A stretch of DNA of 64,000 nucleotides from assembly GCA_029216955.1 (NCBI GenBank), contig JANAVB010031417.1, positions 14,439,717 through 14,503,716 on the forward strand, given 5' to 3'. A program made the position numbers and the translations under genes. Below the pieces are notes generated by a model. It searched no databases and was not told the DNA's origin. It saw only the letters and a program-made list of their open reading frames with translations. Positions 21,128 through 33,249 of this stretch are shown here, piece after piece. How positions within the stretch are numbered: position 1 is the first letter of the stretch; every line of letters begins with the position of its first letter. The stretch comes from Iris pallida (taxonomy: Eukaryota; Streptophyta; Magnoliopsida; Asparagales; Iridaceae).

Positions 21128-22156
21128 TTACAGCCGCTGAAAGACTGACTGCCTTGGTGGTACTGCCGCCTTGCAACAGCAGTTGATGGTGACCACCGCA
21201 CAGGTATGCCCCGTGAGAGGCGCATCATGCTTGTTGGTCGACTCTCCTGACCGACGCTTGTGATTGATCACATTACGCAGGTCGTTGGAGGAGAGTGCTA
21301 CCTTCGCACCCCCTTCAAGCGCATGGCAAGGCCAAGCGCTGGGGTGGTCAGGTGAGTGCTGCGCCCCCTGATCTGATACCAAACAAGCATCCCGATCAGT
21401 AGTGGGAGAACCACAACATTTGTTTGTCTTGCTCGACTTGGTTGTGTGCGCAGTAGATGCACCCAAGTGAGACAAGGGCTTTGAAGGTTGGCTCGTTCTC
21501 GGTGCCGCAGCACTCGAGTCGACCTTGTACAACTTACCATCAGCAGTGTGCATGATTGTGAGCGCATGCTTCTGGCTCGTTGCTGGCATAGCACGTTTGG
21601 GACGCATGGCCCGTGCTACCTTGGACTTCTTCGTACCAGGCCGCTGGGGCTCGTAGTACTCAGAATCCAAATTCTCCTCGCCACTACAGCGAGTGAGTCT
21701 GTCAAAGACATAGATCTTCTGTGGCGCATCAGAGGTGATGTGCGGGACATTGGCTGCGCCCCTGCTCCGTCGACGCATCTTCCTCGCCTGAGAGGGAGAT
21801 GGATGGGGAACGTGGTTAGCCGCATGTTTCCCGGAGAGATGCGCTGCACTAGCGGGCGCATCTTGGTTGCTGAGGACGTCAGCATGAAGGGAAGGCTGGA
21901 TCGGCGCATCCCCTTCGGTGGTGGTGCCCGAGGCGTCGACCTTGCGCACCCAGACTCGACGGGTCTTCTTCGGCTTCGACAGCCACTTCGAAGGACTCGC
22001 ACTGCCTTCAGATATGAACTCCTCATACGCCTGTTGATTGAGGCGTACGACCAGCGTCTTGTGGGAGGAGCCCACCTTCACGTCGTCGGCTTGCGACACA
22101 ACTTTCTCGGTGGAGAAGAAAGAGGTCCCCAGCAGAGTCGCCAGCTTGTTTGCCAT
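21128..22156 (-). CDS. First ORF of the Tat element (342 aa), starting inside the 5' LTR
   Basis: The ATG (22154-22156) lies in the last ten bases of the 5' LTR and the frame runs straight through the primer-binding site (MANKLATLLGTSFFST). The product is basic, Ser/Pro/Ala-rich, with KPKKTRRVWVRK and ARKMRRRSRG patches that could bind nucleic acid. No known domain is recognised. It ends 31 bases before the next gag frame, so it may be the original N-terminal part of gag separated by a stop or frameshift. Confidence 0.5.
   Translation of the reverse strand: MANKLATLLGTSFFSTEKVVSQADDVKVGSSHKTLVVRLNQQAYEEFISEGSASPSKWLSKPKKTRRVWVRKVDASGTTTEGDAPIQPSLHADVLSNQDAPASAAHLSGKHAANHVPHPSPSQARKMRRRSRGAANVPHITSDAPQKIYVFDRLTRCSGEENLDSEYYEPQRPGTKKSKVARAMRPKRAMPATSQKHALTIMHTADGKLYKVDSSAAAPRTSQPSKPLSHLGASTAHTTKSSKTNKCCGSPTTDRDACLVSDQGAQHSPDHPSAWPCHALEGGAKVALSSNDLRNVINHKRRSGESTNKHDAPLTGHTCAVVTINCCCKAAVPPRQSVFQRL
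22126..22143 (-). other. Primer-binding site of the Tat element
   Basis: TGGCGACTCTGCTGGGGA on the minus strand, three bases after the 5' LTR end. It begins with TGG, pairing with the CCA end of a tRNA; the sequence fits the tRNA-Arg type used by Tat/Ogre elements. It fixes the orientation of the element. Confidence 0.8.
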
Positions 22157-24249
22157 TAAAATTCTTTGATTGTAATTTCAATACAAACAGAACAGTGTTA
22201 TAATATAGGACTTTAGACGTAGTCCTAGGAGTACACTTTTGTTTATGTGGGTCCCTTGTGCCGATGGAGCGAGTGGTAATGCGTTGACTCCGTTGACGAG
22301 CTGACGACGGTTATCGGTTCTCTGAAGGTTTGAATTGCTCTGGGTGCTGGAGCTTGCTGAGAGAAGGAAGACATTGAGTGTCTGTATCTGCCTCTCTGGT
22401 GGTATGTTCGTTCGTCTCTCTGTGTGTGTGTCGAAGAAGGAAATGATTCCTCTATTTATAGCTGGGCAGGTTGGCTGCTCATGCGCGCATATGTAGGATG
22501 CGCTGGTACGTAGGGATGCCACGTGTTGATCGCTGATGGAGGCGCATGGGTGATGCGCCCTGATCGAGGGGTTGACTTCTTCATCTTGCTGTTGTGAGCC
22601 GGCACATAGCAGAGGAGAAGATCTTTCTGTTGCTGAGATCTTGGGTGAATTGAGTCAAAGGACGCGTGTCATCGACCCATGGCTCGGAGATCTCGGATTT
22701 GATGGAAGAATGAACTGGTAGGATGCGCCTAAGATTGGGCGCATGAGGAGACTTTGGCTCGTAACCTTTAGGAGTCACGAACCATTCTGGGCGCATGGCT
22801 TTTGAGGCGTATGCAGGCGACTTCTCTTCTGTCTTTTGGGATCAGAGAGCAGTCTGGGGCACATGGCTTTTGAGACGTATACAGATTTGGACGCATGGCT
22901 GCAGAGGCGCATGCGGGTGGTTGAGTGGACACGTGGCAGTAGCCGTCGGAGTAAAGTCATGATGATGCTGACGTTGCCGACACTTCGCCTTCTGAAAAAG
23001 CTGTCGACCGTTCAGACTTTGGGAGGCGTGCTGCCAACTCTGTCAGTTTAGTATTTAATGTTTGTGACATTCGATGGACAGCTGAGGGGGCGCATCGATT
23101 GGCGTTCCACCGGGTATGGGGATGCATGGGGGCGCATCCTCTGTGATGCGCTCGGTTCTGAAGGGCACGTCTGTATGATGCGCTTGATGTTGAAGGGCGC
23201 GTCTGTGTGATGTGCGGTCTGGCCGGCGCATCCGCTTCGTGAGACATCTTTGATGGTGCAACTGTTACGTTCTTTGAGTGCTTTAAATAGCCATTTTGAC
23301 TTGGCTGAATTCGAAGCGTCTGGTTCATCCATTTAATATAAATTTATTGCACGGAATTCGGAGAGCCATCCACTTGGCGCATGGGTTTGATTTGCCCGGC
23401 CTATAAATAGTGGTATGGAGAGAGGGTTGGCCTCTCGTTCTCTCACGTCTTTCCGACATGAACTTGTGTGCTCGAATGCATCCTGTTGACGAAGTGCTCA
23501 CGATGGTGAAGATGAGACGCCATGTCGTTGTTGATGCACTTGAAGGTGGCTGTTACATCCAAAAGACGGAGTCGAGGGCTTCTGAGGCAGGCGAAAGGTG
23601 CCTATTGCATCCAAAGATAGGGATGCTCGGGCCTCGTCTCTGTTGTGCAGGAAGAGCCGTTGATCAGAATGGTGGTGCTAGGCTCTTTCTTCCTTCAAAG
23701 TGGGTGTTGCCCACTCTGGTTGTGTTGAAAGCTGCTCCTTTAGCAGTATTTCGATTACGGTCTTCCTTGGTCTTTGGAGGCTCTTTCGAAGCCTTTCCTG
23801 GCCACAGATTTGCGGTGCTCTTCACTTTCTCGGTTCCAGCCAGAGGGTTAAATGCTTCATTAGTCGAAGTATTTATCAGGTGAGCCTGGCTGGAAGAGCG
23901 GTACATAACTGGGCTGCTGAGGGCGCATAGTGGGATGCGCCCGGTTGGAGGCGTATGGTGAGATATGCCCGGTTGGAGGCGTATGGTGATGCTGCGCCTG
24001 TATGATGGCTGTTGCGCCTGACTGGAGGCGCATGGTGGCCGCTGCCCGTAGACTTAGGATCCTTCCTTTGTAGAAGTTTTTCCTTTGTACAGCCTTCTCT
24101 AGACATGTAATAGACTTTTATATGAAAATAAAAAGTTCTCTTTCCATGTCTATATTTGCTGCTTTTGTTGTGAAGTATTTTGTCCGAGCTCTGGCGTATG
24201 TAGTGTCCGACGCATGGGCTTTCTGGTTGTGAAATTCCATGCTTCTACA
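22147..24249 (-). mobile_element. 5' LTR of the Tat element
   Basis: In element sense it runs from TGTAGAAGCATGG (24249) to ATGGCAAACA (22147). It carries the minus-strand TATA box at 22451-22461 and the plus-strand TATAAATA at 23402-23409. Compared with the 3' LTR it lacks a short GATGCACATAACT segment near 23920. Adjacent to it is the primer-binding site. Confidence 0.93.
22451..22461 (-). promoter_or_regulatory. TATA box for the Tat genomic RNA
   Basis: CTATAAATAGAGG on the minus strand, about 305 bases before the LTR end, which would put R-U5 at roughly 270 bases. Same site as 4208-4219 in the other LTR. Confidence 0.6.
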
Positions 24250-24838
24250 GTTTTTATATACATTCTTACAGTCCATGTATCTTACTCTATGCATGCTTTA
24301 CATTTCCCAACATGATATGAACTGCGTGAGATGTATTGTGCTCGTTCCTGTCCTGACTGGACCTGTTGAAAAAATTACAGATGATGATGGTGACTGTCCT
24401 ACCTTCTATGGGACACATGAGGGTGGGCTTCAGGAGCCTGAGGAGCATCTAGCTCAGTAGAAGGTGCCTAGTCTAGTCTAGTGTTTATAGTTTTTATTTT
24501 GTATCGGATTGTTTCGATTGTTAGTTGTGACTTAGTTATATTTCAGGTCTTGTACTTATTTGTGTTGGACATCTACTTTATGTGGTGTGATAACTCTATT
24601 TATATTCAGTTTCTTCCTTTCATCTGATTCCATATCATGTTCTATCTTTCCTAGACTTGTGTTTGAGATATAGAGTTGAGATGTTATGTTACACCTCCGT
24701 GCGGAGATGACAGGTTTATATATCTTGTTAGATGTTAGATGTTATAGATGACCTATACATCATTCTACCGCCGACACTGCGGCGTAGGCTGGACATACCC
24801 ACGTTCTCGTGCCCCTAATCAGGGTGCGGGTCGTGACA
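24250..24838 (+). mobile_element. Right part of the Tekay/Del-like LTR split by the Tat element
   Basis: Continues the LTR that stops at 3905 and ends GGGTGCGGGTCGTGACA, the exact complement of the terminus at 36915 (TGTCACGACCCGCACC). The 73-aa frame at 24239-24460 crosses the junction and is not a gene. Confidence 0.8.
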
Positions 24839-24954
24839 CCTCCTCCTCGAGATCCTCCTCCTCGAGCTCCTCCTCCCCCAATCCGAGCTCCTCCTCCTCT
24901 TCCTCAGGTAAACCCTAACCTAACTCCTCTTCTTCCTCCTCCTCCTCCTCTCCC

Positions 24955-25018
24955 ACGGACACACACACACACAGACACAGACACACACACATACACACAC
25001 GGACACACACGGACACTG

Positions 25019-25052
<34 letters not shown>

Positions 25053-25117
25053 ACACAGACACACACGGACACGGACACACACACAGACACAGACACATAC
25101 ACACACACAGACACAGA
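24955..25117. repeat. (AC)n microsatellite with ACGG interruptions, preceded by a CTC-rich tract
   Basis: 24839-24950 is (CTC)n-like; 24955-25117 is ACACACAGACAC-type repeat. Six-frame reading frames here (Cys/Val repeats) are artefacts. Confidence 0.95.
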
Positions 25118-26689
25118 TTTATTCCTAGTTTAAATGGTTTAAATTATGATTTAAATGCTAGATTTGATTCCTAGACATGTTGTTAATCTATGTTAGTTGA
25201 TATTTACATTGAGATTGGGTCGTTGCTGTGATATGGGATTCGAACATATGTGGGTTGACTTTACATGACTGATACATGATACGTTTCAAGTTTTTCCTAT
25301 GTCAATCCTATTAATCTGATTCTAACTAATGTTTTAAGTACCAATATTACTCCTACATGTGTATTAGCCTATGATAGATTGATCTTTACTTATTAAATTA
25401 AGTTTTATGATATGGAAATGGAATTTGGACTCGAGTTGGTTTCAATGGGTTGACTGATACTCATGAATCAGTTTTGATTGTCCCCTGAACTTCAGGAATT
25501 TGGTTTGCTGATCTTCCTTGAACTGAATTGAGAATAGGATATTGGACATGGGGATATTGGAATCAGTTTTTCATTTCTGATTAGGCTTGTGATTTGAGAA
25601 TAGGATATTGGACATGGGGTTCGATTTAAATTAGTTTGATGAAAACTCAGGAATTTGGTTTGTTGTTCTTCCTTGAACTGAATTGAACTGATTCCTTTTG
25701 ATGAGTTATAATGATCCCCACATGTTCTAGTTTGTGTTTACTGCAGGATTGCTTAATTATAATAGGCTATATGTTTGAGTATGAGAAATTGGATTGTCCC
25801 CTGAACTTGATTGTCCCCTGAACTTCAGGAATCAGTTTTTCATTTCTGATTAGGCTTGTGATTTGAGAATAGGATATTGGACATGGGGTTCGATTTAAAT
25901 TGGTTTGATGAAAACTCAGGAATTTGGTTTGTTGTTCTTCCTTGAACTGAATTGAACTGATTCCTTTTGATGAGTTATAATGATCCCCACATGTTCTAGT
26001 TTGTGTTTACTGCAGGATTGCTTAATTAGAATAGGCTATATGTTTGAGTATGAGAAATTGGACTGTGTGTTGGTTCTCGAAGACATGCAGGACTGGGAAC
26101 TGATTTCCCTTCCTATTTTTCTGAGATGTATTCTCAGTTTTCTTGTTCACTGATTTCATGTTAGCTCACTGTTTTCCATTCCAGTTATTAGCTCACTGAA
26201 TTTTCTTTCCTTTGCAACTGTTAATATAATTCCAGATTTCTTAATGTTAGTTAGCTCACTGTTTGCATTGACACTTGAACACAAATATCTGCCACTGTTT
26301 CCTTTAACATTCAATAATATTCTTGACACATATATCACTTCTCTGTGTTAAACCTGAGACTCTGATTTCCCTTTTTGTATACACTGTTTTCAAAAGAAAT
26401 GTAGATTTCATTTTCCTTAAACTGTAAATAGGACTGAGATTGGTTTTCCTATTCCTGAGATAAATCCACTGAATGTGTCAACCGATTACCTTGAATAACT
26501 GAAATTGAATTGACTGTTAACCAAGTGAATGGTTTAATTCCTATACCTGAGTTTTGTTCTTCCTAATGAGTTGAATGAATGTTTTAACATTGGGTTCCTG
26601 TAAACTGTAAATTAGTAAGGATATATTAGATTTGACCTTGTTTGACCAAGGTTGACTATTTATTAGTTGGGATATGACTGAGAGGGTTA
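25118..26689. other. AT-rich non-coding stretch with a 233-bp tandem duplication
   Basis: No gene seen. 25561-25793 is repeated nearly exactly at 25830-26062 (AATCAGTTTTTCATTTCTGA ... TATGAGAAATTGGA), offset 269 bases. The zone lies 5' of the transposase gene and may be CACTA 5' sequence or an unrecognised filler. Confidence 0.75.
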
Positions 26690-26834
26690 CATGGTTGTCA
26701 CATTAAGGGTCTTTGAGGAGGTGACATGTTGTGAAAAGATATATCCGTAGGAGAAGTATATATAAGGATATATTTTTTCGCAATATGTCAATGTCATCTT
26801 GTCAAAGACCCTTAATGTACCAACCATGTTACCG
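26690..26834. repeat. Foldback hairpin, arms about 65 bp
   Basis: GTTACATGGTTGTCACATTA at the left pairs with its complement TAATGTACCAACCATGTTAC at the right; pairing continues inward through GGGTCTTTGA and the ATATATCC stretch. It is followed at 26859-26952 by three copies of CCAATAGCGATAAGGTAAA. Confidence 0.75.
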
Positions 26835-26854
26835 CGGTATTGGTATTTGGATAC

Positions 26855-26955
26855 CAATAGCGATAAGGTAAAGGGTACCAATAGCGATAAGGTAAAGGGT
26901 ACCAACTTAAGGTATTGGTATTGGGATACCAATAGCGATAAGGTAAACGGTACCT
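26855..26955. repeat. Short direct and inverted repeats with GATAAGGTAAAGGGTACC
   Basis: CAATAGCGATAAGGTAAAGG occurs at about 26867, 26889 and, as GGTAAACGG, 26930; GGTATTGGTATT blocks in between pair with ATACCAATA. The 81-aa frame across the hairpin is not a gene. Confidence 0.7.
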
Positions 26956-26984
26956 TGGTAGGTAATGACTAGAAATAGGATATT

Positions 26985-27130
26985 TGACTTAGATTGGACT
27001 AAGAGTTGACAAAGTCAACTATAGGTCAACCCTTGACCTACTTTGACCTTGTTTGACTTTGTTTGACTTAGGTTGACCTTGTTTGACTTTGTTTGACTTA
27101 GTACAACCTAATTTGACCTAGATTGCATAT
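26985..27130 (+). promoter_or_regulatory. TTGAC-rich block upstream of the CACTA transposase gene
   Basis: Around twelve TTGAC/GTCAA cores, in the same style as the Tekay LTR block at 2750-3260. The preceding TTGGTAGGTAATGACTAGAA also resembles the LTR (about 2715), so this may be a fragment of a Tekay-like LTR or a shared promoter module. Confidence 0.45.
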
Positions 27131-27240
27131 CATTGTTATTAGTAACTGTCCGCTACTAATGTGTGTCCCTAATAAGACATAATATACGAATTTGTGCCTG
27201 TTGGATAATGTGTGTCCATCTTTGCAGAATTATTTCCAAA

Positions 27241-30200
27241 TGGATATGAATTACTACTTGCGGAATCGTTCATGGATGTATAATCGTCGTCCTGATGATA
27301 TGTGTGGTGTGCGGGATGAATATATAGCGGGAGTAGAGTAGTTTCTGCAGTTTGCTAAGGCGTTCCCTCAGTACATGGACGGCACCAAAATTAAGTGTCC
27401 ATGTGTGAAATGTCATAACGTGAAATATTATCCAGAAGTGGAAGTGACATATCATTTGTACTCGAGGAGTTTCACGCCTAATTACTATCAGTGGACCGCA
27501 CACGGAGAACTTGTGTCTTTAGCATCAGAGCCGGAGCCTTATGTTGAGCCATATATGCATGCGGGACCTAATTTTGTTTCAGATAATCATGCATACGACG
27601 ACGGATGCGTGAACATGGTTTTCGATGCTGCGGGGCCTAGTTTCATTCATGATGCACCTGAGGAGGCACCGAACGCCGATGCTGCACAGTTCATGGAGTT
27701 GCTGGAGAATGCAAGGACTCCATTGTATCCTGGTTGTGAGGATCATTCACCGTTGGAGGTGGTTACAAGACTGTTGAGCATTAAGTCAGATTTTAACATG
27801 TCGCAAGAATGCTACAACTGAGTGTTGGAGTTGATTATAGAGATCTTATCGGCGGATGCTAAGTTGCCTAAAGACTTCTACCGGTCTAAGAGGATGGTGA
27901 GATCGCTCTGGATGGGATACGAGAAAATCGATTCCTGTCGCAATGGGTGCATGTTATACTACAAAGATGACAAGGACGCAGATGTGTGCAGATTTTGTGG
28001 TGCTGATCGCTATAAGACAACTAGTACAGGAAGGTCTACCGGTACAAGAAGACCGACCGATTCAATGCACTACTTGCCTTTAACGCCGCGGTTGCAAAGA
28101 TTATTTATGGTGAAAGAGACGGCCGAAAATATGAGTTGGCACATGCGAGAACAGATTGAAGGAGTGTTGGATCACCCATCCGATGAAGAAGCGTGAAAGC
28201 ACTTTGATCGAGTGTATCCTGATTTTGCTTCAGATCCGCGTAATGTCAGGTTGGGACTATCTTCTGACGATTTTACTCCTTTTGGTCTTTCGGGATCCCA
28301 GTATTCGTGCTGGCCTGTGATTGTCACTCCGTATAACCTACCGCCTTGGATGTGCATGAAGACTCAGTACATGTTTCTAACCGTTATAATTTCTGGTCCG
28401 AACAATCCCAAGAGGAACATTGACGTGTACTTACAGCCTTTGATAGATGAGTTGAATCAGTTATGGGAAGTAGGCGCTAACACGTACGATGTTTCCAGGA
28501 AGCAGAATTTTCAGATGAAGGCAACCCTTATGTGGACCATCAACGACTTTCTGGCCTATGGAATATTATCTGGATGGAGCACTCATGGCCGTCTCTCATG
28601 TCCGTATTGCATGGACTGTAGTAAGGCTTTCCGCTTGAAATACGGAGGAAAACCGTGCTTCTTTGATTGTCATCGATAATTTCTACCAAAAGATCATCCA
28701 TTCCGAAGGAACAGGAATGCATTCCGTGCCGTCGTTGTAGAGAAGGGTGATCCACCGCCAAGGTGGTGCGGAGCCACGATATGGGAGGAGGTTAAAGATT
28801 TTTCAAGTGCTATCGAAGATCCTACAACTGGGTACAAGTGCGATAGATTTGGTAGAGATTATAACTGGACAAAGAGGAGCATATTCTGGGATCTGCCATA
28901 CTGGAGTACCAATCTGATCAGACATAATCTTGATGTCATGCATATTGAGAAGAATGTGTTTGATAACATAATTAATACTATGATGGGCGTAAAGGGAAAA
29001 ACGAAAGACAATCCCAAGGCCAGGTTGGACTTAGAAGAAATATGCAAACGCCCTACGTTGCATTTGATATAGCAGAATGGAAAACAGTTCCTGCCGAAGT
29101 CAATTTTCTCGCTGGACAAGGAGGATAAAGAGAGACTTTGTCGGTGAATCCAGGGCCTAAAATTTCCAGACGGATATGTGTCAAATCTGAGAAGATGTGT
29201 CGATCCGAAGGAAAATAAATTGACGGGTATAAAGAGCCACGACTGTCACGTATTCATGGAGAGGTTAATTCCGATTGCATTTCGAGAATTCTTACCACAG
29301 GCAGTTTGGGATCCATTGACGGAGCTTAGCATATTCTTCAAGGATCTTTGTTCCAAGAAATTGCTCGTTGATCGTCTAGAAAAGCAAGAGAAGGACATTG
29401 CGGTAACACTATACAAGCTAGAGAGGGTGTTTCCTCCTGGATTCTTTGACTCTATGGAGCATTTGCCGATTCATCTATCCTATGAGGCACGTGTTGGTGG
29501 ACCCGTCGAATATCGATGGATGTACCCGTTCAAGCGACATTTGAATCACCTAAAAAGAAAGGTAAAAAATAAGGCACGGGTCGAGGGTTCTATTTGTGAA
29601 GCCTATGTTCTCGAGAAGATTATAAACTTTTGTTCGATGTATTTCAAGCCTCATGTTGCAACTAATAGAACGAGAGCTTCCAGAAACGACGACGGAGATC
29701 ATGAAAGTAATGATACAATACTGAAGGTATTCAACGCTCCAGGAAAGCCATCGGGTAAAATGAAGAAGAGATATCTGAACGATGATAAGCTAAGGGCTGC
29801 TCAGGTGTATGTATTACTCAACTGCGACGAGGAGGAAGTAGAGAAACTGGAAGGGTAAGTAAATAATATGTCTACATTATTTTAATAGTGTTGAGAATGA
29901 TATTATTACATTAATTGCACGATGTTGTTTTCAGCATATTTAATGATGATGTGAGGTCAGGTAGGCCACACATAACAGAAGAAGAACTAGAACAAGAAAT
30001 AAGGCATTATTTTCTATCATGGTTGAGTGCATATATAAGACTTCAGAACTCTGTAATTACCTTTCTGTATATGCACTTGATTGAGAATGAGCTTAATTGC
30101 TTCTTTCGTGGTATTTAGGTCGATCGTCCATACGCAAGACTTGAGAATGAGTCTATTAGAACGCTAGCCAAGGGACCAATTTATGCTGCAAAAATATGGC

Positions 30201-30844
30201 CAAGCTACTGTGTTAATGGGTTTAGGTTCAAGTCAACAACTTGCCCGATCTGAGACAACTTTGTGGATCTCGACTCCACCAAAAACAGCTGTTTGTGTAT
30301 CAGATCTTCGAACTACAAAGATGTTGATGCGGGCAACGATTTCTATGGCGTGCTACGGGAGATCGTGGAGCTGACATATAATTATGGAATAAAGCCTGCT
30401 AAGATTGTGTTATTCAGGTGTGATTGGTTCGATCCGATTGAAGGTCAGGGTTGGAAAGTAGACAAGCACGGTCTTGTTGATATAAACTATGGGCGTCGAT
30501 ATCAAGCCTATGAACCATTTATCTTATCAAGTCAGGCTCAGCTCGTGTACTTCACAAGTTATCCTAAACGGGGAATAACAAGGTCAGACTGGTGGGCAGT
30601 ATGCAAGACCAAAGCTAGAAATACATTTGAGGTTGACGATATAGCTTATCAACAGGATGAACTACCTCTTGTAACAAATATTATAGAAGTGGACACGACG
30701 GAAGTTCCTCATTACACATCTAATTGTATAGAAGAAGTAGAATTATCTGAAGAGGAAGATGCAGATGAAAGTGAAGATGTAGAGGAGGAAGAAGAAGAAG
30801 AAGATGAACTAAACGAACTAGATGAATTTTCAGAAGAGGATTAA
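27241..30844 (+). pseudogene. CACTA TNP2-like transposase (TNPD type), decayed
   Basis: Read from MDMNYYLRNRSWMYNRR at 27241, domains appear in canonical order: transposase-associated zinc-finger region (CPCVKCHNVKYY, 27375-27500), TNP2 transposase core (GLSSDDFTPFG...WPVIVTPYNLPPWMCMK at 28212-28680 and LPYWSTNLIRHNLDVMHIEKN near 28900), DUF4218 (HVFMERLIPIAFREFLP, about 29240-29700) and, after an intron with GTAAGT near 29857, DUF4216 (about 30360-30620). The C-terminus is a run of Glu. In-frame stops lie at about 27340, 27819, 28194, 28677, 29070 and 30250. The intact protein would bind and cut element ends; this copy cannot. Confidence 0.92.
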
Positions 30845-31004
30845 AATCTGTGATGTCTATCATATAAATATGTATTTTTGTAATAATAAATCTGTGACAC
30901 TTTAGTGACACTTTTTATCTGTGACCATGATATTTTTCAAAAATCTGTGATATCTATCATATAAATATGTATTTTTGTTTTATTGTCATATGTTATTATC
31001 AGGT

Positions 31005-32974
31005 ATGACTCGACAAGGAGGACGACGCGGAGGATTATATATTAGCCAATCCCGTCAGCCTCGGGCTGGAGATGGAGAGGGCAGTTCTGTACCCTCATCA
31101 TCATCTCCGAGTACGCCATTGTACCGTTCTGTTCCTGGTCCATTACCGGGACAAGGCAGTTCCAGCAGGTTGCTGACTCCTCCCTCGTCGTCCACCCGTC
31201 CTGATCCCTCATCCAGCATCCCTGATCCCCCGTCCAGCATTCCTCCTGTCGACGGCTCTATGGGGGGAGCCGACGCCGAGCATATGGAGGACGGCGATCA
31301 GACTGATCCTGTCCAGGCAAGAGGTGAGAGTAACCCTCCATGCGCTCCCCCGGGCGAGACGCGTATGGAGATTTGGACGGACGGGCCTATGAAGTAAGTT
31401 AATTAATTAATAAATATTTCTCAAATGATTATATGTACATATATATTCATGAAAAATTATTATTGTATAGATATCGGCCTTCTGCAGTACAGAGACAGCT
31501 GGGGACATTTCTGAGGCAGAACTATGGTGGGCCTTGGATTAACTACTCAGATGCTCCCGTAGATAGGAAGGCCTTTTGGTTCGCCCACTTCAAGGTAAAA
31601 AATTTATTTATTTTTAAATTTTAATAATCATTTGTGTATATTATACAACTTTTATATTTTACTTCTTGTAGAGGACCTATTTCTATCCACCACACCGGGC
31701 GGCGAGGATCGAGGGCCAATTTTCTGCCGTCGCAGCCAAGCCCATCCGTGATGCGATCGACGACCAGAAGCGTCGTGATCGCTCCGGACAGCCGATCCAG
31801 GGTTAGATTACGCCAGAGCAGTGGACTGCAATGAAGGCTAGATTCAGCGAGCGCAGATACCATGAGCGGTCTGAGAAGACCAAGGTGGCGCGGTCGAGCG
31901 CCGGTAAGTGGTGTGGTTGCTCCATTCCGATGACGGAGCATTTTCGTCGTCTGGTACGTTTCCTATGACGGACATTAATTTATATATAGTTCGATAGAAT
32001 ATTTAATACTAATAATAGATAATATATTTTAACAGGTAAAAAAAGGGTGAGGATCCGAACATGGTGACCGTCTTTCTGGTCACCCATCGGAGGGCTGGGG
32101 AGTTCATTGACGAGAGGGCGACGCAGGCATATGTACGTTCTATTTTTTATATTAATTTACTATAATTTATAAAACAGGAAAATAGATATCAATATAGACT
32201 TTAGCAAACACTTACACGTTAGCAAACTTGTTCTAGGCCGAGTTTGTTCGGCTACAGGAGGAGACGGCTGCTGCTGCTGCTGCTAGTGCGCAAGCAGAGG
32301 GAGGGGCTGGTACTTCCTCCCAGCCGCCTACAGCTCCATCGTCGGACGAGCTCTGGATGACCGCCGTTGGCGATCTTCAGAAGGGTACGTACTACGGTAC
32401 GGGATCCTACGGCACGTATTTGGCTTCGGAGTCATCCCGGGCCCCCTCTGTCAGTGTGCAGTCTCCGGCTACGCAGGCGTCGTCACGAGCTGAGGATGTT
32501 CGTCGTCAGATCGAGGAGCTGCGTCGCGAGTTGTAGCAGCAGATTTCTGATGCGGTCGAGCGACGATCCGACCCTCCGATCGTCACCGGACGATTTGATG
32601 CGGTCGAGCGCAGTATACAGGAGCTGATGAGTCTGCATCAGGCTACAGCTGCCAGCTTGCAGACGCTCACCGAGTCTACATAGCGTACAGAGCGTAGACA
32701 GGTCGAGCCGGAGGGATCGCAGAGGAGCATGTCTGCTTCACTCACTCAGTATACTGAGAGGGTGTTGAGTACCCTTGCTGCGCATGGTGAGCGACTGCGA
32801 GAGCTGAAGCAAATACGTCCTCCCGGTCCATCGACGGCACCGACTCCAGACACTGCACTGCCTCCGGCGCCGACTCCAGACATTGCACTGCCTCCTACTG
32901 CCCCTACGGTACAGCTCACCCAGGAGCAGTATGACTACATTCTATCCCAGTTGCACGGCAGGGGTCCGCAGTAA
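31005..32974 (+). pseudogene. Second CACTA gene (TNPA-like, Ptta/En-Spm plant transposase domain), five exons
   Basis: Exons inferred from GT/AG sites: 31005-31391, about 31470-31593, about 31672-31950, about 32035-32137, 32237-32974. Exon 1 is Ser/Pro-rich with ARGESNPPCAPPGETR. Exons 2-4 form the plant transposase domain (LGTFLRQNYGGPWINY, HFKRTYFYPPH, ITPEQWTAMKARF, THRRAGEFIDERATQAY). Exon 5 is coiled coil (RRQIEELRREL, LSTLAAHGERLRELK) ending in a Pro/Thr-rich tail LTQEQYDYILSQL. In-frame TAG codons at 31804, 32534 and 32680 break it. In En/Spm the equivalent protein binds subterminal repeats such as those at 33645-34070. Confidence 0.78.
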
Positions 32975-33249
32975 TTTTATTAGTTTTTTATGACTTGTAT
33001 GTATTGGCCCTATGGGCAAATTGTTTATTGGTACACTGTTGTTTATACACTTTGTGGGAGACTTTTTATCATCTTCCATTTTTATTTGACTCTATTGGAT
33101 ATTTGTGAGGATGTGTGTCTGTGATATTTACTTTGCACTGCCTCCTATTTTTATTGTGATATTTACTTTGTGATATCTGCGACGGAGATGACAAATATAC
33201 CTACGCTGGGTTATGAGCGATGATCTGATATACAAAGGAGGTGCTGCCG

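Larger units (their letters stand above)
3906..24249 (-). mobile_element. Tat-lineage Ty3-gypsy retrotransposon (minus strand), nested in the Tekay-like LTR
   Basis: LTRs at 3906-6061 and 22147-24249 share TGTTTGCCATT...GCTTCTACA ends and about 96% identity by eye. Genes run on the minus strand: gag, protease, RT, RNase H, archaeal-type RNase H, integrase. The second RNase H and an antisense extra gene are hallmarks of the Tat (Ogre/Retand/TatII-III) lineage. Flanks are ATTTT (3901-3905) and GTTTT (24250-24254), a 5-bp target duplication with one mismatch. Without the inserted solo LTR the element is about 18.2 kb. Stops and single-base frameshifts in pol show this copy is not autonomous. Confidence 0.92.

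Noticed and set aside
3906..24249. A tandem element with three LTRs
   Set aside because: The middle LTR has its own perfect GAGGA duplication inside gag and is more diverged, so it is a separate solo LTR.
24904..25174. Several Cys/Val- or Thr/His-rich reading frames
   Set aside because: They are translations of the (AC)n microsatellite in different frames.
24839..27240. CACTA 5' terminus within this stretch
   Set aside because: No CACTA-type end or GCGACG subterminal repeats were found here.
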